Shown here: positions 50,701-58,415 of the stretch, piece after piece
Numbering within the stretch: the stretch's first letter is position 1
Layout: each line of letters starts with the position of its first letter
Origin: Murdochiella massiliensis
GTDB lineage: Bacteria > Bacillota > Clostridia > Tissierellales > Peptoniphilaceae
Assembly: GCF_900059565.1 (NCBI RefSeq)
Contig: NZ_FIZW01000002.1
Coordinates: forward strand, 806,001 to 870,000
Direction of reading: 5' to 3'
Length of the DNA stretch: 64,000 bases
Translations under genes and position numbers: made by a program
The notes under the pieces: generated by a model
The model's input: only the letters and a program-made list of their open reading frames with translations
Told to the model about the DNA's origin: nothing
Database searches by the model: none

Positions 50701-53700
50701 CATCTTGTTGCCCAAACCGTCATCGGTAAATTCCGTCTTTGCCGTAATCTTATAGCGGTTCAGTTGCGGCGCACGAGCGCGTACCGCAGCCAACCCCATA
50801 CGAGGACCCATCTCCAGCAAGTCGCCCATCGCTTCGGCATCTGCTGAACGTGCATAGGGCGCCTTTTGCGGCGGAAGCTGTGATTTTTGGGTAATCGTCG
50901 TCTTGCCGTTTGCGTCCACCGTGATTGTCCAGGTGAATCCAGAAACAACATATCCGGCAGGCGCTTCGACTTCTTCTAAGGTATACGTGCCTTGCGGCAG
51001 ATTGTTGACGTTAATCGTACCGTCTTTTCCAGACGGCTGGATCATGACTTCTTCTTGCGTGTCAATGTTGCGCAACACAAAATACGCACCTGCCAAAGGT
51101 TTCTTATTTTCGTCCTTTTTGATGATGCGGAATCGTCCATTGCTCGTGTACGCCTGGTTTTTGACTTTCAGCGACGAGACTTCCGACCGGTCGCGAATGG
51201 CAGGAATCGGGAAATCATCGGTTCGGTCTCCATTTTGGATGGTGGTGCGCTTATTGGTGTCAACAAAATTGCCGTCACGGTATTCCTCTTTCAGGCGCAC
51301 GGAATAATAGAGGGAAACCGACTCGCCCTTGCCGAGCGTCAGTCCCTTCATGGTAAATTGACGGGCAGTCTGGTCGTATTCCAGCTTAACGTCTTTCAGT
51401 AATCCTTCCTTCGGAGCGATGCCATCCTTATAGATGGAGCCGTCGGAAGCGACAAGAACATAGTCCTTCTCGTTGAAAACGCCGTCCTCACCGACGTAAA
51501 GATCCACGCCTTCGCCCATCGGGTCGGTGACGGTCGCCTTGTTAATCGTCGGCGTTGTCGAGTTCTGCTGGCTCAAGTAGAACTGTTTGGAGACTTCATC
51601 ATAAATCTTATTTACCGCATTGTCCGCACTATTGACATCGCTAATACCGGAGTAGTCGTCCGGCGTAGATGCCATCATGGGGAAGAAATACTTTTCCTGT
51701 CCATTAAACCAGCCGGAATTGTTGAGCGTTACGAGGTTGTAGCCGACCGTCGTAATCCGCACGCCGTCATCCGTCAGATCGCGAACAGTCGAAATGGTCG
51801 CATAGACGTTGTCCAGAATCGTTTCGTTGTCCGCCTGATAAGAGGAATAGGCCAACTGATCGGTATAGTTTATGGACGTGCCGAATTGATAGTACAAACC
51901 GTCGCCACGGAGGGTATCGTAACGGAATCCGGAGGCTCTGCCGTTATAGGTATCATAGCTGTGCACCGGTGCATGATCGTTTGGAATGTTGGGATTCGGT
52001 TTATAGATCGGTTCCCATGCCGTTCCAGGCGTTCCATCCGGTTCATCCGGTCGTTTTCCGTTCGGTTTTGATCCGGTCGCACTGAAGGAAAGTGTCGGAC
52101 CACCGTCGGTGATTAAAATGATGTGCTTGTTCTTTGCATCGCCTTTATCGAGAATTTCCTTGGCACGCAAAAGGGCGCGTTGGGTAAACGTACCGCCGTC
52201 AAATCGATTGGTATTGAATTTCGGATCGGAAGCGAGTTGTCCGGGAGTCGTCAGCTCGACACTGGAGCGAACCGCCGGATCTCTCTCGTACGTATCGTTG
52301 GATTCATACGAATTCCAATAGTTATAATCGCTAAAGTTATCATCACGCGGCTGTAGTTTCTTCCCAATATCCGCCGCAATACCGGCGTACTCTACATACC
52401 CCATGCGCACGTTGCTGAAGTTGGAGAACGCCGAAACAATATTGCGCACCTGGCTGCGCACCTGATCTTCGTTACGCGATTTTCTAATGGAAGCGGAGTG
52501 GTCCACAACTAAGACGATATCCGTGGTTTCGCCGCCTGCAAAAGACGAACGACCACGTCCCTCGACCGTTAGCTCCACTTGATATTCATTGAGATTCTTG
52601 TCCACGGTATTGAGGATGCGCTTGGAAATATCCCCAACCTGGTTTTTCTCCTCAGCTTTTTCCGCCGGCGTAAGATTATCTTGCGTATAGATGGTCTTTT
52701 TGAACGGAATGGGATTGCGCGCTTTCTCATTCTCGATAGTTCTTGCGCTCGATCCTTCGCCGTCCTTGACAAATTCCTCATTCGCCTGCAGCTGTTCCGG
52801 GAATGCACCCTGGGCGGCATTCTTTATCTTGCCGTTGCCGACCAGAATGGTCTTACCATCGTCAAAGACCTGTACCTGCCATGTTGCCGTAGAAGGCTCA
52901 TAGCGGTCGGGCGCTAAGGTTTCTTTTAAGGTATACGTACCGGAGGGAATATCTTTGAACGTCAACTTACCCTGCGCATCGGTTTTCAGGGAACGCGGGG
53001 TCAATTCTTTCCCGTTGTCCATCGTGCCCGACAGCGTAAACTGCGCGCCTTCGAGCGGTTTTTTGTTCTCATCGGTTTTTTCGAGCGTAAATTCTCCGCC
53101 GATTTTGCTGTGATCAATCTTGGTATTTAAAACGTTCTTTCCGAGAATCGTCTCGTCCATACGATAGCCGTCAATGGATCCGCCTTCCGCCATCTGTACT
53201 TCTTTTACGGTATAGGTGATTTCTTTGCCCGCCTGATCAAAACGCGGCAAATTCGTAAAGCTGTATTTCCAATCCGTCGCTTCGGAAACCGTCGCTCTGT
53301 AGCGGGTTTCTTTTCCATTTTCCAAAAGCACCACATGCACCGTCGCCGGACGCTTGAGAATATCCTTGCTGTCGTTGTACCAGACTTTGTTACCGGTTAC
53401 CGTAACCGTTCCACCGGGACCTTCCGGCGTCGAAATTTCGTGTACGTCAATATTGACTACGCCATTCACAATCCTATAGGTGGCGTAGTATTCCGGATGG
53501 TCTTTCAGTTCAATGCGATAGGAAATCTGTTCGTGGTTATCATCGTATTTACGCAGATTGCTGAACCGATAGAACTCTCCTATCTTCTGCGGCATCTCTT
53601 CCGTTTCCTCGCCGTTTTTTCTGAGAATGAGCTTGGCCTCCGAATCCGGCTCGAGACGCCCCCAATTGATTACCGCATCCATGTTATACGTAACCGACCC

Positions 53701-56400
53701 GATATCCTTCAACGGATTCGGAATCAGATATACATCTTCAACGGTGTCGTGCGGAATGGGTGCAACGACGATGGGGGTCATGTCGTTCGGAATCAAGTGA
53801 TCGCGATCGGTCGTCAGCTGCTGAATGGTATACTGTCCGGGACGAAGCATAAAAGAAATCTTGCCTTGCCCATCGGTACGGAGAATGCCGATTTCCTTAA
53901 TGACTTCTCCGCGTTCGTCCAAAACTTGGAAAGCCGAGCCAACGATGGACACCTGCTGGTCGCCCGTCTCATGGTTGAACACCACCACTTCCGCGCGGTT
54001 CGAGGTGCTCTTGGACAGATAGATCGGCAGCGTTTCCTTGTACTTTACGCCATCACCTTCGACAATCGGCTGTCCTTCGGCATCGACAAATTTAATATCG
54101 GTTTTGATTCGCCCGTTTTCCACGGTCGGTTTGCTGTTCGGGGCAAAAGAATACGTGTAAGGCGCGTTCACGATGACGACTTCATAGATATACTGGGGCA
54201 GCAAATCGTTGAAGACAAATTTTCCCTCGTCATTCGTATACGCCGTGCGGTTCATGGACGAAACACGGTTACCTTTTACGCCGTGGTTGTTCTCGTAAGC
54301 GCGAAGCTCCAGTTCCACACCAGCGATGAATTTATCATGGTCTTCTTCATCCGCAACGGTGCCTTCGATAAAGTAGAGCTTGGTACCATAGTTCTTCGCA
54401 TTGTCGATACGAACATACTTCGTCGTCTCAATCGCGGAGAAATGAAAAGCAATCTTGGTCTGATTCGGGAAATAACCTTCCGGAGCGGAAACCTGAACGA
54501 CTTCGTAGTTGCCCACGTTGGCATTTTCAAGCACGGCCTGACCGTTTTCACCGGTCGTTAATTCCCTGATCATGTCCGGACCGGTAACACGTACCACTGC
54601 GCCCGGAATCTTCACGCCCTTGTTGTCGCGGTCAACCACTTCAATAATAATGGGACGGTTCGCCGCAAACGGATTGACCGGTGCTCCCATGGGTTGCAGC
54701 AGATTGGTAATGTTCCCCTCTTCCACCGTCTTGCGCAGCGTTGCATTGGCTTCAAGCGTTTTTCCCAGCGGAAGGAGCTCGGCGGTCTTTGCAGCGGCCT
54801 GTTCCGCTTCTTTTGCCGCCGCTTCGTCGATGAGCCAAGGGGCTTTTTCTGCACTTTCTTGGGCCGTTGTACCGGAGGATGCGGCTCTCTCCTCGCCTTC
54901 TTCGGCGGAAGAGAGCGCCGCGTTTTCGGACGTTTTTGTCTCGTTGTTATTTTTGGTCGCTTCGGAAGCGGCATTCTTTTCATCCGCTTTCACGATTTCG
55001 CTAATCAGGGTGATGGCAAACTGGCCGGGTTCAATCGAAAGCGTGGCCGCTTTTCGGGCGTCCTGCAATGCTTCACCGGTCAATCCTTTTTCTTCGACTT
55101 CCGTTAACTGTTTTTCATATTCAACAAGCGAACGCTGATCCACGGCCATGAAATCGTAGAACCCATTTTGGGACAACACGAAATCATAGACCAGGATCTG
55201 CGCTTGCTCTTTTTGTTTGGCATCAGATGCGTTAAAGTTCGGCGCCTGATAGGCGGCTTCTTTTTTATCCTGATTCGGCGCGACAAAGAGAACGCGCTTT
55301 TCTTGTTCCTTTTGTTGATTCTCTTTTTCTTGTTGCAGATTTTCTTTATTCTGTTTCTGCGAGAACACATGCGTGACGGGTGCCGTGTTTTCATCCGTCG
55401 CGGTGAGTTCCGCTTTTCCATTCACCTGAATGCGTTTCGTGATTTTCTGTTCGCCAAAGACGGAAATCATGTCCAGCGTATAGACACGTTCTTCCAGCGT
55501 ATTGGCCACATCATCAAGCGCTTTTTGGTCGACGACCTTCGCCGTCTTGGCAGCGTTAATCTTCGCTACCATCGCTTCGTCGCGATGAATGGGTGTCGTA
55601 ATGGTCGTTAAGAAGAAGCCGTCTTGGTTGGCTTCTTTGGTTTCAATATCATACAGGAAAAGGGGAGCTCGGTCGGTCTGACGAGCGCGCGCGGCTTCGC
55701 GTGCCTTCATGGCCGCTTCTTCGCCGGGAGCATAGGTGGGGTTTGTGATCACCGGTTGATCCAGGTTGTCGCCATTGGCAACCACGAACGCCTGATGAAC
55801 AGTTTTCTCTTTGGGAGCATAATAGGTCAAAATCCATGAAATGGATTCGGGGAGGCCGTCCGTGTCACGGTTCACTATGTAATTGACACGGGCTAAACTC
55901 TTGGTTCCATTCAAATTCACGTCTTGAACGGGAAGAGCCTTTCCGCCGGCCAGCGGATTCTTTTCCATTTCGCGGCGAACGGCTTCCAAGGTTTCCTCCG
56001 CCTGTTCTTCCGGATTCTTTGCTTGGGATTCCTGCTGGGTCGTTGCCGATTCCGGCTGGTTTTTTGCGGAGGAAGGCAGGGATTCTTGGCCTTCTTCGTT
56101 TTGCTCTCCGCTCATGGAAGATGTGGAAGAGATGTCGGAGCCGGTGACGATGGTTTGCGATTCCGATCCTGAAAATTCAGGTTGCCCCGCTTCCTCTTCC
56201 GGAGTCGCTGTCGGTGACAGGCGTTCGGTCAGGGTTGGCAGGGCTTCGGCGCTTTCCTCGGCGAAAAGCCGAATCTGTGCGTCATCCCATTCATCCGGTC
56301 GTCTGGCCTGACTGACAGTACCGAACCCACCCACCGGAACACCGGTGAGGAGCAGTAGTATGGCGAGCAATAATGATAGAACTCTCTCTCCCTTTTTCAT
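41713..56400 (-). CDS. Giant adhesin A: 4,895-aa multidomain surface protein with LPTTA sorting signal
   Basis: ATG 56400 follows AAAGGGGATTATC. The signal peptide is MKKGERVLSLLLAILLLLTG to about SQARR; an acidic Ser/Glu-rich segment follows. SpaA/Cna_B domains carry E-boxes such as YEVVQVSAPEGYFP and YTLKETLAPDRYEP. A vWFA domain near 1290-1560 has a full metal site: VVDHSAS (about 1296), GGTFT (about 1402), ITDGG (about 1430). A second vWFA-like part near 1920 is degenerate (YFLLVPESQQ). Six InlB/Listeria-Bacteroides repeats near 3490-3935 (for example YDGNGGTPASSEE ... GWK ... QW) are followed by an SdrG-like adhesive region near 4100-4350 and Cna_B domains. The end is LPTTAGPGTFLFTLAG, a helix and basic residues. 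It probably binds host surfaces; its size suggests a long wall-anchored fibre. Confidence 0.93.
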   Translation of the reverse strand: MKKGERVLSLLLAILLLLTGVPVGGFGTVSQARRPDEWDDAQIRLFAEESAEALPTLTERLSPTATPEEEAGQPEFSGSESQTIVTGSDISSTSSMSGEQNEEGQESLPSSAKNQPESATTQQESQAKNPEEQAEETLEAVRREMEKNPLAGGKALPVQDVNLNGTKSLARVNYIVNRDTDGLPESISWILTYYAPKEKTVHQAFVVANGDNLDQPVITNPTYAPGEEAAMKAREAARARQTDRAPLFLYDIETKEANQDGFFLTTITTPIHRDEAMVAKINAAKTAKVVDQKALDDVANTLEERVYTLDMISVFGEQKITKRIQVNGKAELTATDENTAPVTHVFSQKQNKENLQQEKENQQKEQEKRVLFVAPNQDKKEAAYQAPNFNASDAKQKEQAQILVYDFVLSQNGFYDFMAVDQRSLVEYEKQLTEVEEKGLTGEALQDARKAATLSIEPGQFAITLISEIVKADEKNAASEATKNNNETKTSENAALSSAEEGEERAASSGTTAQESAEKAPWLIDEAAAKEAEQAAAKTAELLPLGKTLEANATLRKTVEEGNITNLLQPMGAPVNPFAANRPIIIEVVDRDNKGVKIPGAVVRVTGPDMIRELTTGENGQAVLENANVGNYEVVQVSAPEGYFPNQTKIAFHFSAIETTKYVRIDNAKNYGTKLYFIEGTVADEEDHDKFIAGVELELRAYENNHGVKGNRVSSMNRTAYTNDEGKFVFNDLLPQYIYEVVIVNAPYTYSFAPNSKPTVENGRIKTDIKFVDAEGQPIVEGDGVKYKETLPIYLSKSTSNRAEVVVFNHETGDQQVSIVGSAFQVLDERGEVIKEIGILRTDGQGKISFMLRPGQYTIQQLTTDRDHLIPNDMTPIVVAPIPHDTVEDVYLIPNPLKDIGSVTYNMDAVINWGRLEPDSEAKLILRKNGEETEEMPQKIGEFYRFSNLRKYDDNHEQISYRIELKDHPEYYATYRIVNGVVNIDVHEISTPEGPGGTVTVTGNKVWYNDSKDILKRPATVHVVLLENGKETRYRATVSEATDWKYSFTNLPRFDQAGKEITYTVKEVQMAEGGSIDGYRMDETILGKNVLNTKIDHSKIGGEFTLEKTDENKKPLEGAQFTLSGTMDNGKELTPRSLKTDAQGKLTFKDIPSGTYTLKETLAPDRYEPSTATWQVQVFDDGKTILVGNGKIKNAAQGAFPEQLQANEEFVKDGEGSSARTIENEKARNPIPFKKTIYTQDNLTPAEKAEEKNQVGDISKRILNTVDKNLNEYQVELTVEGRGRSSFAGGETTDIVLVVDHSASIRKSRNEDQVRSQVRNIVSAFSNFSNVRMGYVEYAGIAADIGKKLQPRDDNFSDYNYWNSYESNDTYERDPAVRSSVELTTPGQLASDPKFNTNRFDGGTFTQRALLRAKEILDKGDAKNKHIILITDGGPTLSFSATGSKPNGKRPDEPDGTPGTAWEPIYKPNPNIPNDHAPVHSYDTYNGRASGFRYDTLRGDGLYYQFGTSINYTDQLAYSSYQADNETILDNVYATISTVRDLTDDGVRITTVGYNLVTLNNSGWFNGQEKYFFPMMASTPDDYSGISDVNSADNAVNKIYDEVSKQFYLSQQNSTTPTINKATVTDPMGEGVDLYVGEDGVFNEKDYVLVASDGSIYKDGIAPKEGLLKDVKLEYDQTARQFTMKGLTLGKGESVSLYYSVRLKEEYRDGNFVDTNKRTTIQNGDRTDDFPIPAIRDRSEVSSLKVKNQAYTSNGRFRIIKKDENKKPLAGAYFVLRNIDTQEEVMIQPSGKDGTINVNNLPQGTYTLEEVEAPAGYVVSGFTWTITVDANGKTTITQKSQLPPQKAPYARSADAEAMGDLLEMGPRMGLAAVRARAPQLNRYKITAKTEFTDDGLGNKMFTVHHESTGKTIQKELDLYFLLVPESQQDLTTFNNHIRDYSDYLAQRGYQGIINVIYGGYDEPSTQYTYWRIGNAPDLLTNVPVGSTPNGAWMDRALFTANDILYRHLNDGTVKFVTFLSSGRDFAVTDKYYTDNLKTMIESHAVSRYINLVTDPDNRGKLLRYLNDDSNPLPPADRKEMRDKLDTNLVSGESAAQFESRIKRIYNQFTGDNTVSNESLVIPLAEYIRLVEGSQKAEIVNDRGEHIKDVTINATTDPVSGLTTLQSEKITLGSGQHLLVDYSVTLKGDYKRAISYPVYATGAVEWQKPGSKKDAGIKAAYVSDPGQNLQIDVRGLEGYPNPVDVNVTTNRAEESEKFSLKNNESASKTILTFDADGNTQGQNAVTLTADPAPNGNYQGPTIDKSDYPILRVLYERKKLNLTVRKVYNNRVPEPGESLDVTLLAKVDGQKVDLVTLGYNQPATRTLAQKTNADGQQVVGVYETVYEGLPLQWDGKEIVYEVDSTSSEPDPDNPITVIREETVTSYRPDEDLIQIEETELPVLTVINTTNKLEFKKVGESGQKKDDNGNLIFGPDDKPIISEVPLAGTEFELRREVGGNSYTVEGYEKIISGPNGEFGFKNLPPGDYGVYEKKPVLGYELPVQAVATFTIDANGKPINVKSFKDRTNKDGDYILGIQKTLLNNVSVETAITQVEATDHNQGNRKMLYTQRIYVNRNEERMTEANFSVFSAAADNPIVNGSYKIWKVTGPRKPDPMDFNKPLDTKNYDIELVKEVDAPANLSKITIDNLPSDAFYLIEVKGKLEIHDEKFTSKLNFFISATEGHGEGSTHGIPGFKPSDDGTIITGFRKGQQGDDADIMVDASKDPDSGAYLVKNYRGSTYFSVQKTTEKEDGTPGDPLAGAKFKLWAALGKNFEIVETEHTTQVTTGAEEITDENGIITFDNLPTNYNFYLEETKTAPGFALPNYLWIVQIRPVATLESLQAKPRDWRAYLPDGKTEATATDAEKAKAQADAASVAYNQMLYPYGGPYTNDADGVAQEAIDKVAKERGFKVFVYQTDGRKPLIIHPKDENGADLPADTLPKNYKRDKYDDVIAEQSYGEHPTIKGMWYRKGWVPYSPQPATEPKGQMMPINEYGQPIQKAWTDPNRGWLGETLDGVSGATIRPLIVKDWIQTARKFDDHQANPEFPHSAEYDQLVKDFRKRILPAQDLTIKEQTIPSVLGITNARTEFFINKVDEKGAPLEGAVFELFKLDDAGNELQPSKKPARIAANQFIFDELEPGKYHLREMEAPEGYQKSTVYWEITVDANGKVTGRKEIPDTPPQKSPAVHPAQAPVQAPVQAVLTAPQTMTPSEETSLLAPVALPLLASLPRNLDLDPTVSGNPFNSLLLQSVGGAPDFYAVDNANQPTQGDFIAANPKDDVRLGVKITSISDINKETGEGTFKAIAFVDGKNYASMHATNKAGAVLERYLALTLSQGVTLTNVTVFNMPDSFRESVDFSFNPYQNNGNPKSGITRTYPISSFPITENTRIKLIEGKRWVQHFIEIEGTYDNGEMTPITLGASYDGDVITQSKGQDRSQAQATSQVYHYDRYRIIYDGNGGTPASSEETVRFGRSITPPNVTKTGNKLTGWKEDGSAVQLSDPAFTSVTQDHTLVAQWQKTEFTVSFYEEEGGRLVYTKKVADGDYLGKIPGKEVISQSIIDSYKNQGKQFVGWQSVGTSYDENSPITADVSLYPEWGIITHWVNFYDHNGDYKSSIEVEHGKTIKDKGGMPDPGQRTGYVFKGWEDYYGNPFDENQPITRNRQIYPIWEKTDGVRLSFYMLNRNFQRQLDTVQVKVVQRGDGLPTNQLPKPVPESMEGYTFTGWQTYNYYSGQYEDVDFEHESFSTDESFYGRWVAKKYEVQFLDEKDELVKTVKDIEHGTRITAPGVNAQEGYTFLGWKNINDDTFFDATKPVTANATYKATWKKITEDQVVVSFDTQGGSAVPNQVLNHGEQATKPNDPQKAGWAFAGWTLNGEPYAFDQKVNENITLVALWTEAPDPGTLNELTVPNKKKDFEGKFTLDKFHKIDGENRAKLSNTFFKFTKHASAKKPDAFDAAAYAKQYNNPYWDVDSGCFKTDKNGQLILDHLQPGVYDLVEQTPPGGYLANPTKYVVVVNEIGNTVIVPEDGYDPEKYPIEVEQEQNPGENPDLPQKRIEPKSLDDEIVVKDYRLTPSHEAGIVRPLSDQRLSMEYTIELPEDVIKGDTFTITLDKNLNWHGLQLDKTSLEDILNENGQVVATTETKTLDVNGKPVSQVTYTFTDYVTNRSNIEIHQIVPVHVDPDQVRTSQGLRFTNIIGNKAQEPVNIYVNYNPYFGSTPMNPGYAYQLGGRNQELRDYLGGRFYENRENHEIEIYYYVFGYNYSLRGEEGYPNLYNLELKAKGPYGEASDVVLDDPEKPVKVSVYKTDAYTTDGNYNTQNMPPSYGTASMDLQHLLGEADKAYTAKNGKITIPLDVEHDYPQGRYGYIVKVTAPFKAKNEVDLRTEATLVSQNYFTNGYYTYGPYENRSSYWNYLHRYEDKGTGTGQDLIEIVLTKRGLTGGPNEDKYTANLLAGAGFKLTNNRGYQDYVVTDATGKLTFSHLKPGDYFLEEVLTPKGYTPPYVVWDIHVAEDGQVTITKQGGDSQGADGLIEGGAKALTVWNNKTKVNEPVLQFPNIPNRVEFTKFGESENTLEGAVFELRKLDTADGTYKALTGTTSGPKTSGKDGKFSWNSLSPGFYQVWETTAPEGYVKPSKEVATFEVDKDTGKIVNLKIEGRDPVGENIIHNRPPMSIELLKIDEKQKPIGTGKVVFRLEAVDNNTPAVPEAFEFITLDLANGGPYLVEIPDNLNGEYLLSEVTSPNGYIKTTNRYHITIDRTNRTVRLTKVTNDQGTEIAYLDRGLLSQKPIDLYTDKMVDRVKLQVENHLYYTLPTTAGPGTFLFTLAGAFLLGLAFSLFRQTKGPSGRPRKRLPFLRRQLE

Positions 56401-56572
56401 GATAATCCCCTTTGACCTGTACATTTTGCACCTTGTTAACACATTTGCCGACGTTTTGGCTAACCGGCTTTTGGCTTGTGCGTGATTTTTAACGTGTTCG
56501 TTTGTTTTACGACGCGCGTCTTACTGCGCTAACCGGAAAAACAAACAATCTCTGGATTAGATGTATATAAAA

Positions 56573-56578
56573 ATTATA
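56573..56578 (-). promoter_or_regulatory. Candidate -10 box of adhesin A, without a -35 box
   Basis: On the minus strand TATAAT lies about 173 bases before the adhesin A start. No TTGACA-like hexamer is found at 16-18 bases upstream, so an activator such as the divergent Mga-like proteins may be needed. Between it and the gene GCTAACCGG occurs twice (56459-56467 and 56528-56536), possible regulator sites in the long leader. The 446-bp gap 56401-56846 holds no gene. Confidence 0.4.
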
Positions 56579-56790
56579 GTCGATGAAAAGTCTCGTATTT
56601 CCTAATTTTTATTTTATTTTGACAGAAAATGAAAACCGCTGCAATTGTGTGGGAAAATTGAGGTTTTTTATCGGTTTTCTCCGTCAAAAATCGCGCAAAT
56701 TATTGACGTTCTCTAAATAATTTTACAATTTACAAAAATGTGAGAATGGCTTATCATAAGGCATAGAGAGGGTTTTCAACTGCTTCGATA

Positions 56791-56798
56791 CCCCCCCC
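56791..56798 (+). repeat. C8 tract upstream of the first Mga-like regulator
   Basis: Eight C in the leader or promoter region, 48 bases before the start codon at 56847. A weak promoter candidate (TTGACG at 56704) lies about 85 bases upstream. Slippage could change expression of the regulator. Confidence 0.7.
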
Positions 56799-56846
56799 AC
56801 CTAATTTTTGAGAGGCTTTTTCCACTTGCCTGCGTGAGGAGGAAAT

Positions 56847-58415
56847 ATGATGCATCACCTGTTAAGTCCTGTATTAGATCGGCGGCTGCTTTTAGTCGAA
56901 AGACTGACCAGTCTGGCTTCACCGCAACCGATAGAGGATCTGGCGCGCGATTTGCATACCAATAGTCGCACGCTCGCCAATGACATTCAGATCATCAATC
57001 AAAGTTGGCACGCCATAGAGATCACGGTGACGGGAAATATTGTTTCGCTCGTCTATCGGCCGGGTTTTAATATGGGGGATATTTACCGCCTGATTTTAGG
57101 GCGCGAGCCGATTTTTCGCCTGCTTCACGCCCTGATTTTGCATCCCGGATTAGAGACATCCGAATTGGCAAAGGAAGCCACGATGTCGGAGGCTTCTCTT
57201 TACCGCCATGTCAAGTTCTTCAATACGTCCCTCTTCCCCCGGCTCGGCATTTCCATCGCCTCCAATCCGTTTCGTCTGGATGGTGAGCGTCCAGATCTTC
57301 TTCTCTTTTCCTCGATTTTCCTCTTTAAGCAAAATCGCATGGACGACTGGCCTTTTGCGGACTATCCCCAAAAGGAAGTAGAGGATCTCGTCTCATTTCT
57401 TTTCGATGCTACCCGTGTTTCTGTCCCTTTTTCCGAATTTCGGATGTTAACGTTCTATGTGGTATTGTCGATGATTTGGGCAAAAGCGTTCGGTGAAGCA
57501 GAGGGGCTGTCCGTAACGCCGCGCCTGGAGGACATCTTAGCCGAAGGACACGCGCGGGATGTGATTGCGTCTCTTCCCCACTTACAGGATACACTGGATG
57601 CGGTGAAACGTTATGAACCGATCTTTTCGTTTCCGATGACCTTGCCGTCGCTTATCTATCTCTTTTCCTTTTTCTTCCGCGATGGCTTTTTTCTCCATTA
57701 CCGCTCCTTTTTGGATCAGGCGGTCGTGGATCCGCAAATCAATAAGTCGTTTTTCTATCTCACTAAAGTATTGGATGAGCTGGAACGAGACTACGGAATC
57801 AAACCGGAAAATCGCCATAAAATCCTGCGCGAACTGCATAACACCTTATATTGCCGCTATATGGAGCCGGATACCGCCCCCTTTTTTACGATGATGGATG
57901 ATAATTTTCAAGCTTGGCTACGTCGAAGCATAACCGGCCTTCCGTTGGACTTGAAGGAAAAAATACGGGGGTACTTTATACACATGAATCTTCCCGTAAT
58001 TGAGCCGCTTGTAACGAGCTGCGTCTTCTATGTGTTCGTAAAATGGGGGCGATTGCTCTATCGGCAGTTTTCGCCCGCCGAGCCGGTATCTCTTCTCATC
58101 GTTTCCTCTATCGGTCCGGAACATGCGCAGACGCTTCGCGATATGGTTCGCATGGAGATTGATGCTCCGCTTCGTGTCGATATTTTTTCCGGACTTCGCC
58201 TGGATGGCGCAGAGCTGCTTCATTCCGGTTATGATGTCGTCTGGTCTAATTTTTCCATTCCGGATCGGGAAACGGATCGAAATGGGAACCCCTGGAGCAA
58301 AGAAGCGAGCGAATTGGTGCTCTATAATCTCTATCCCAGTCAAAAGGAAGGGCTTTCGCTTCGCCATGCCATCGCCGCCAAAGCAAAAATGCACGAGGAG
58401 GGCTATTTCGTATGA
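56847..58415 (+). CDS. Mga-like virulence-type transcriptional regulator, first of the pair
   Basis: A 522-aa protein; GAGGAGGAAAT precedes ATG 56847. A first helix-turn-helix lies near 27-52 (PIEDLARDLHTNSRTLANDI) and a second near 107-132 (LAKEATMSEASLYRHVKFF), as in Mga/AtxA-type regulators. The middle is helical and PRD-like. The last 100 residues include VSLLIVSSIGPEHAQTLRDM and YDVVWSNFSIPD, resembling the EIIB-like domain of this family. PRD and EIIB parts link such regulators to sugar transport by phosphorylation. It diverges from adhesin A and is the likely activator of the pilus-adhesin genes. It overlaps the next gene by 4 bases. Confidence 0.85.
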   Translation: MMHHLLSPVLDRRLLLVERLTSLASPQPIEDLARDLHTNSRTLANDIQIINQSWHAIEITVTGNIVSLVYRPGFNMGDIYRLILGREPIFRLLHALILHPGLETSELAKEATMSEASLYRHVKFFNTSLFPRLGISIASNPFRLDGERPDLLLFSSIFLFKQNRMDDWPFADYPQKEVEDLVSFLFDATRVSVPFSEFRMLTFYVVLSMIWAKAFGEAEGLSVTPRLEDILAEGHARDVIASLPHLQDTLDAVKRYEPIFSFPMTLPSLIYLFSFFFRDGFFLHYRSFLDQAVVDPQINKSFFYLTKVLDELERDYGIKPENRHKILRELHNTLYCRYMEPDTAPFFTMMDDNFQAWLRRSITGLPLDLKEKIRGYFIHMNLPVIEPLVTSCVFYVFVKWGRLLYRQFSPAEPVSLLIVSSIGPEHAQTLRDMVRMEIDAPLRVDIFSGLRLDGAELLHSGYDVVWSNFSIPDRETDRNGNPWSKEASELVLYNLYPSQKEGLSLRHAIAAKAKMHEEGYFV

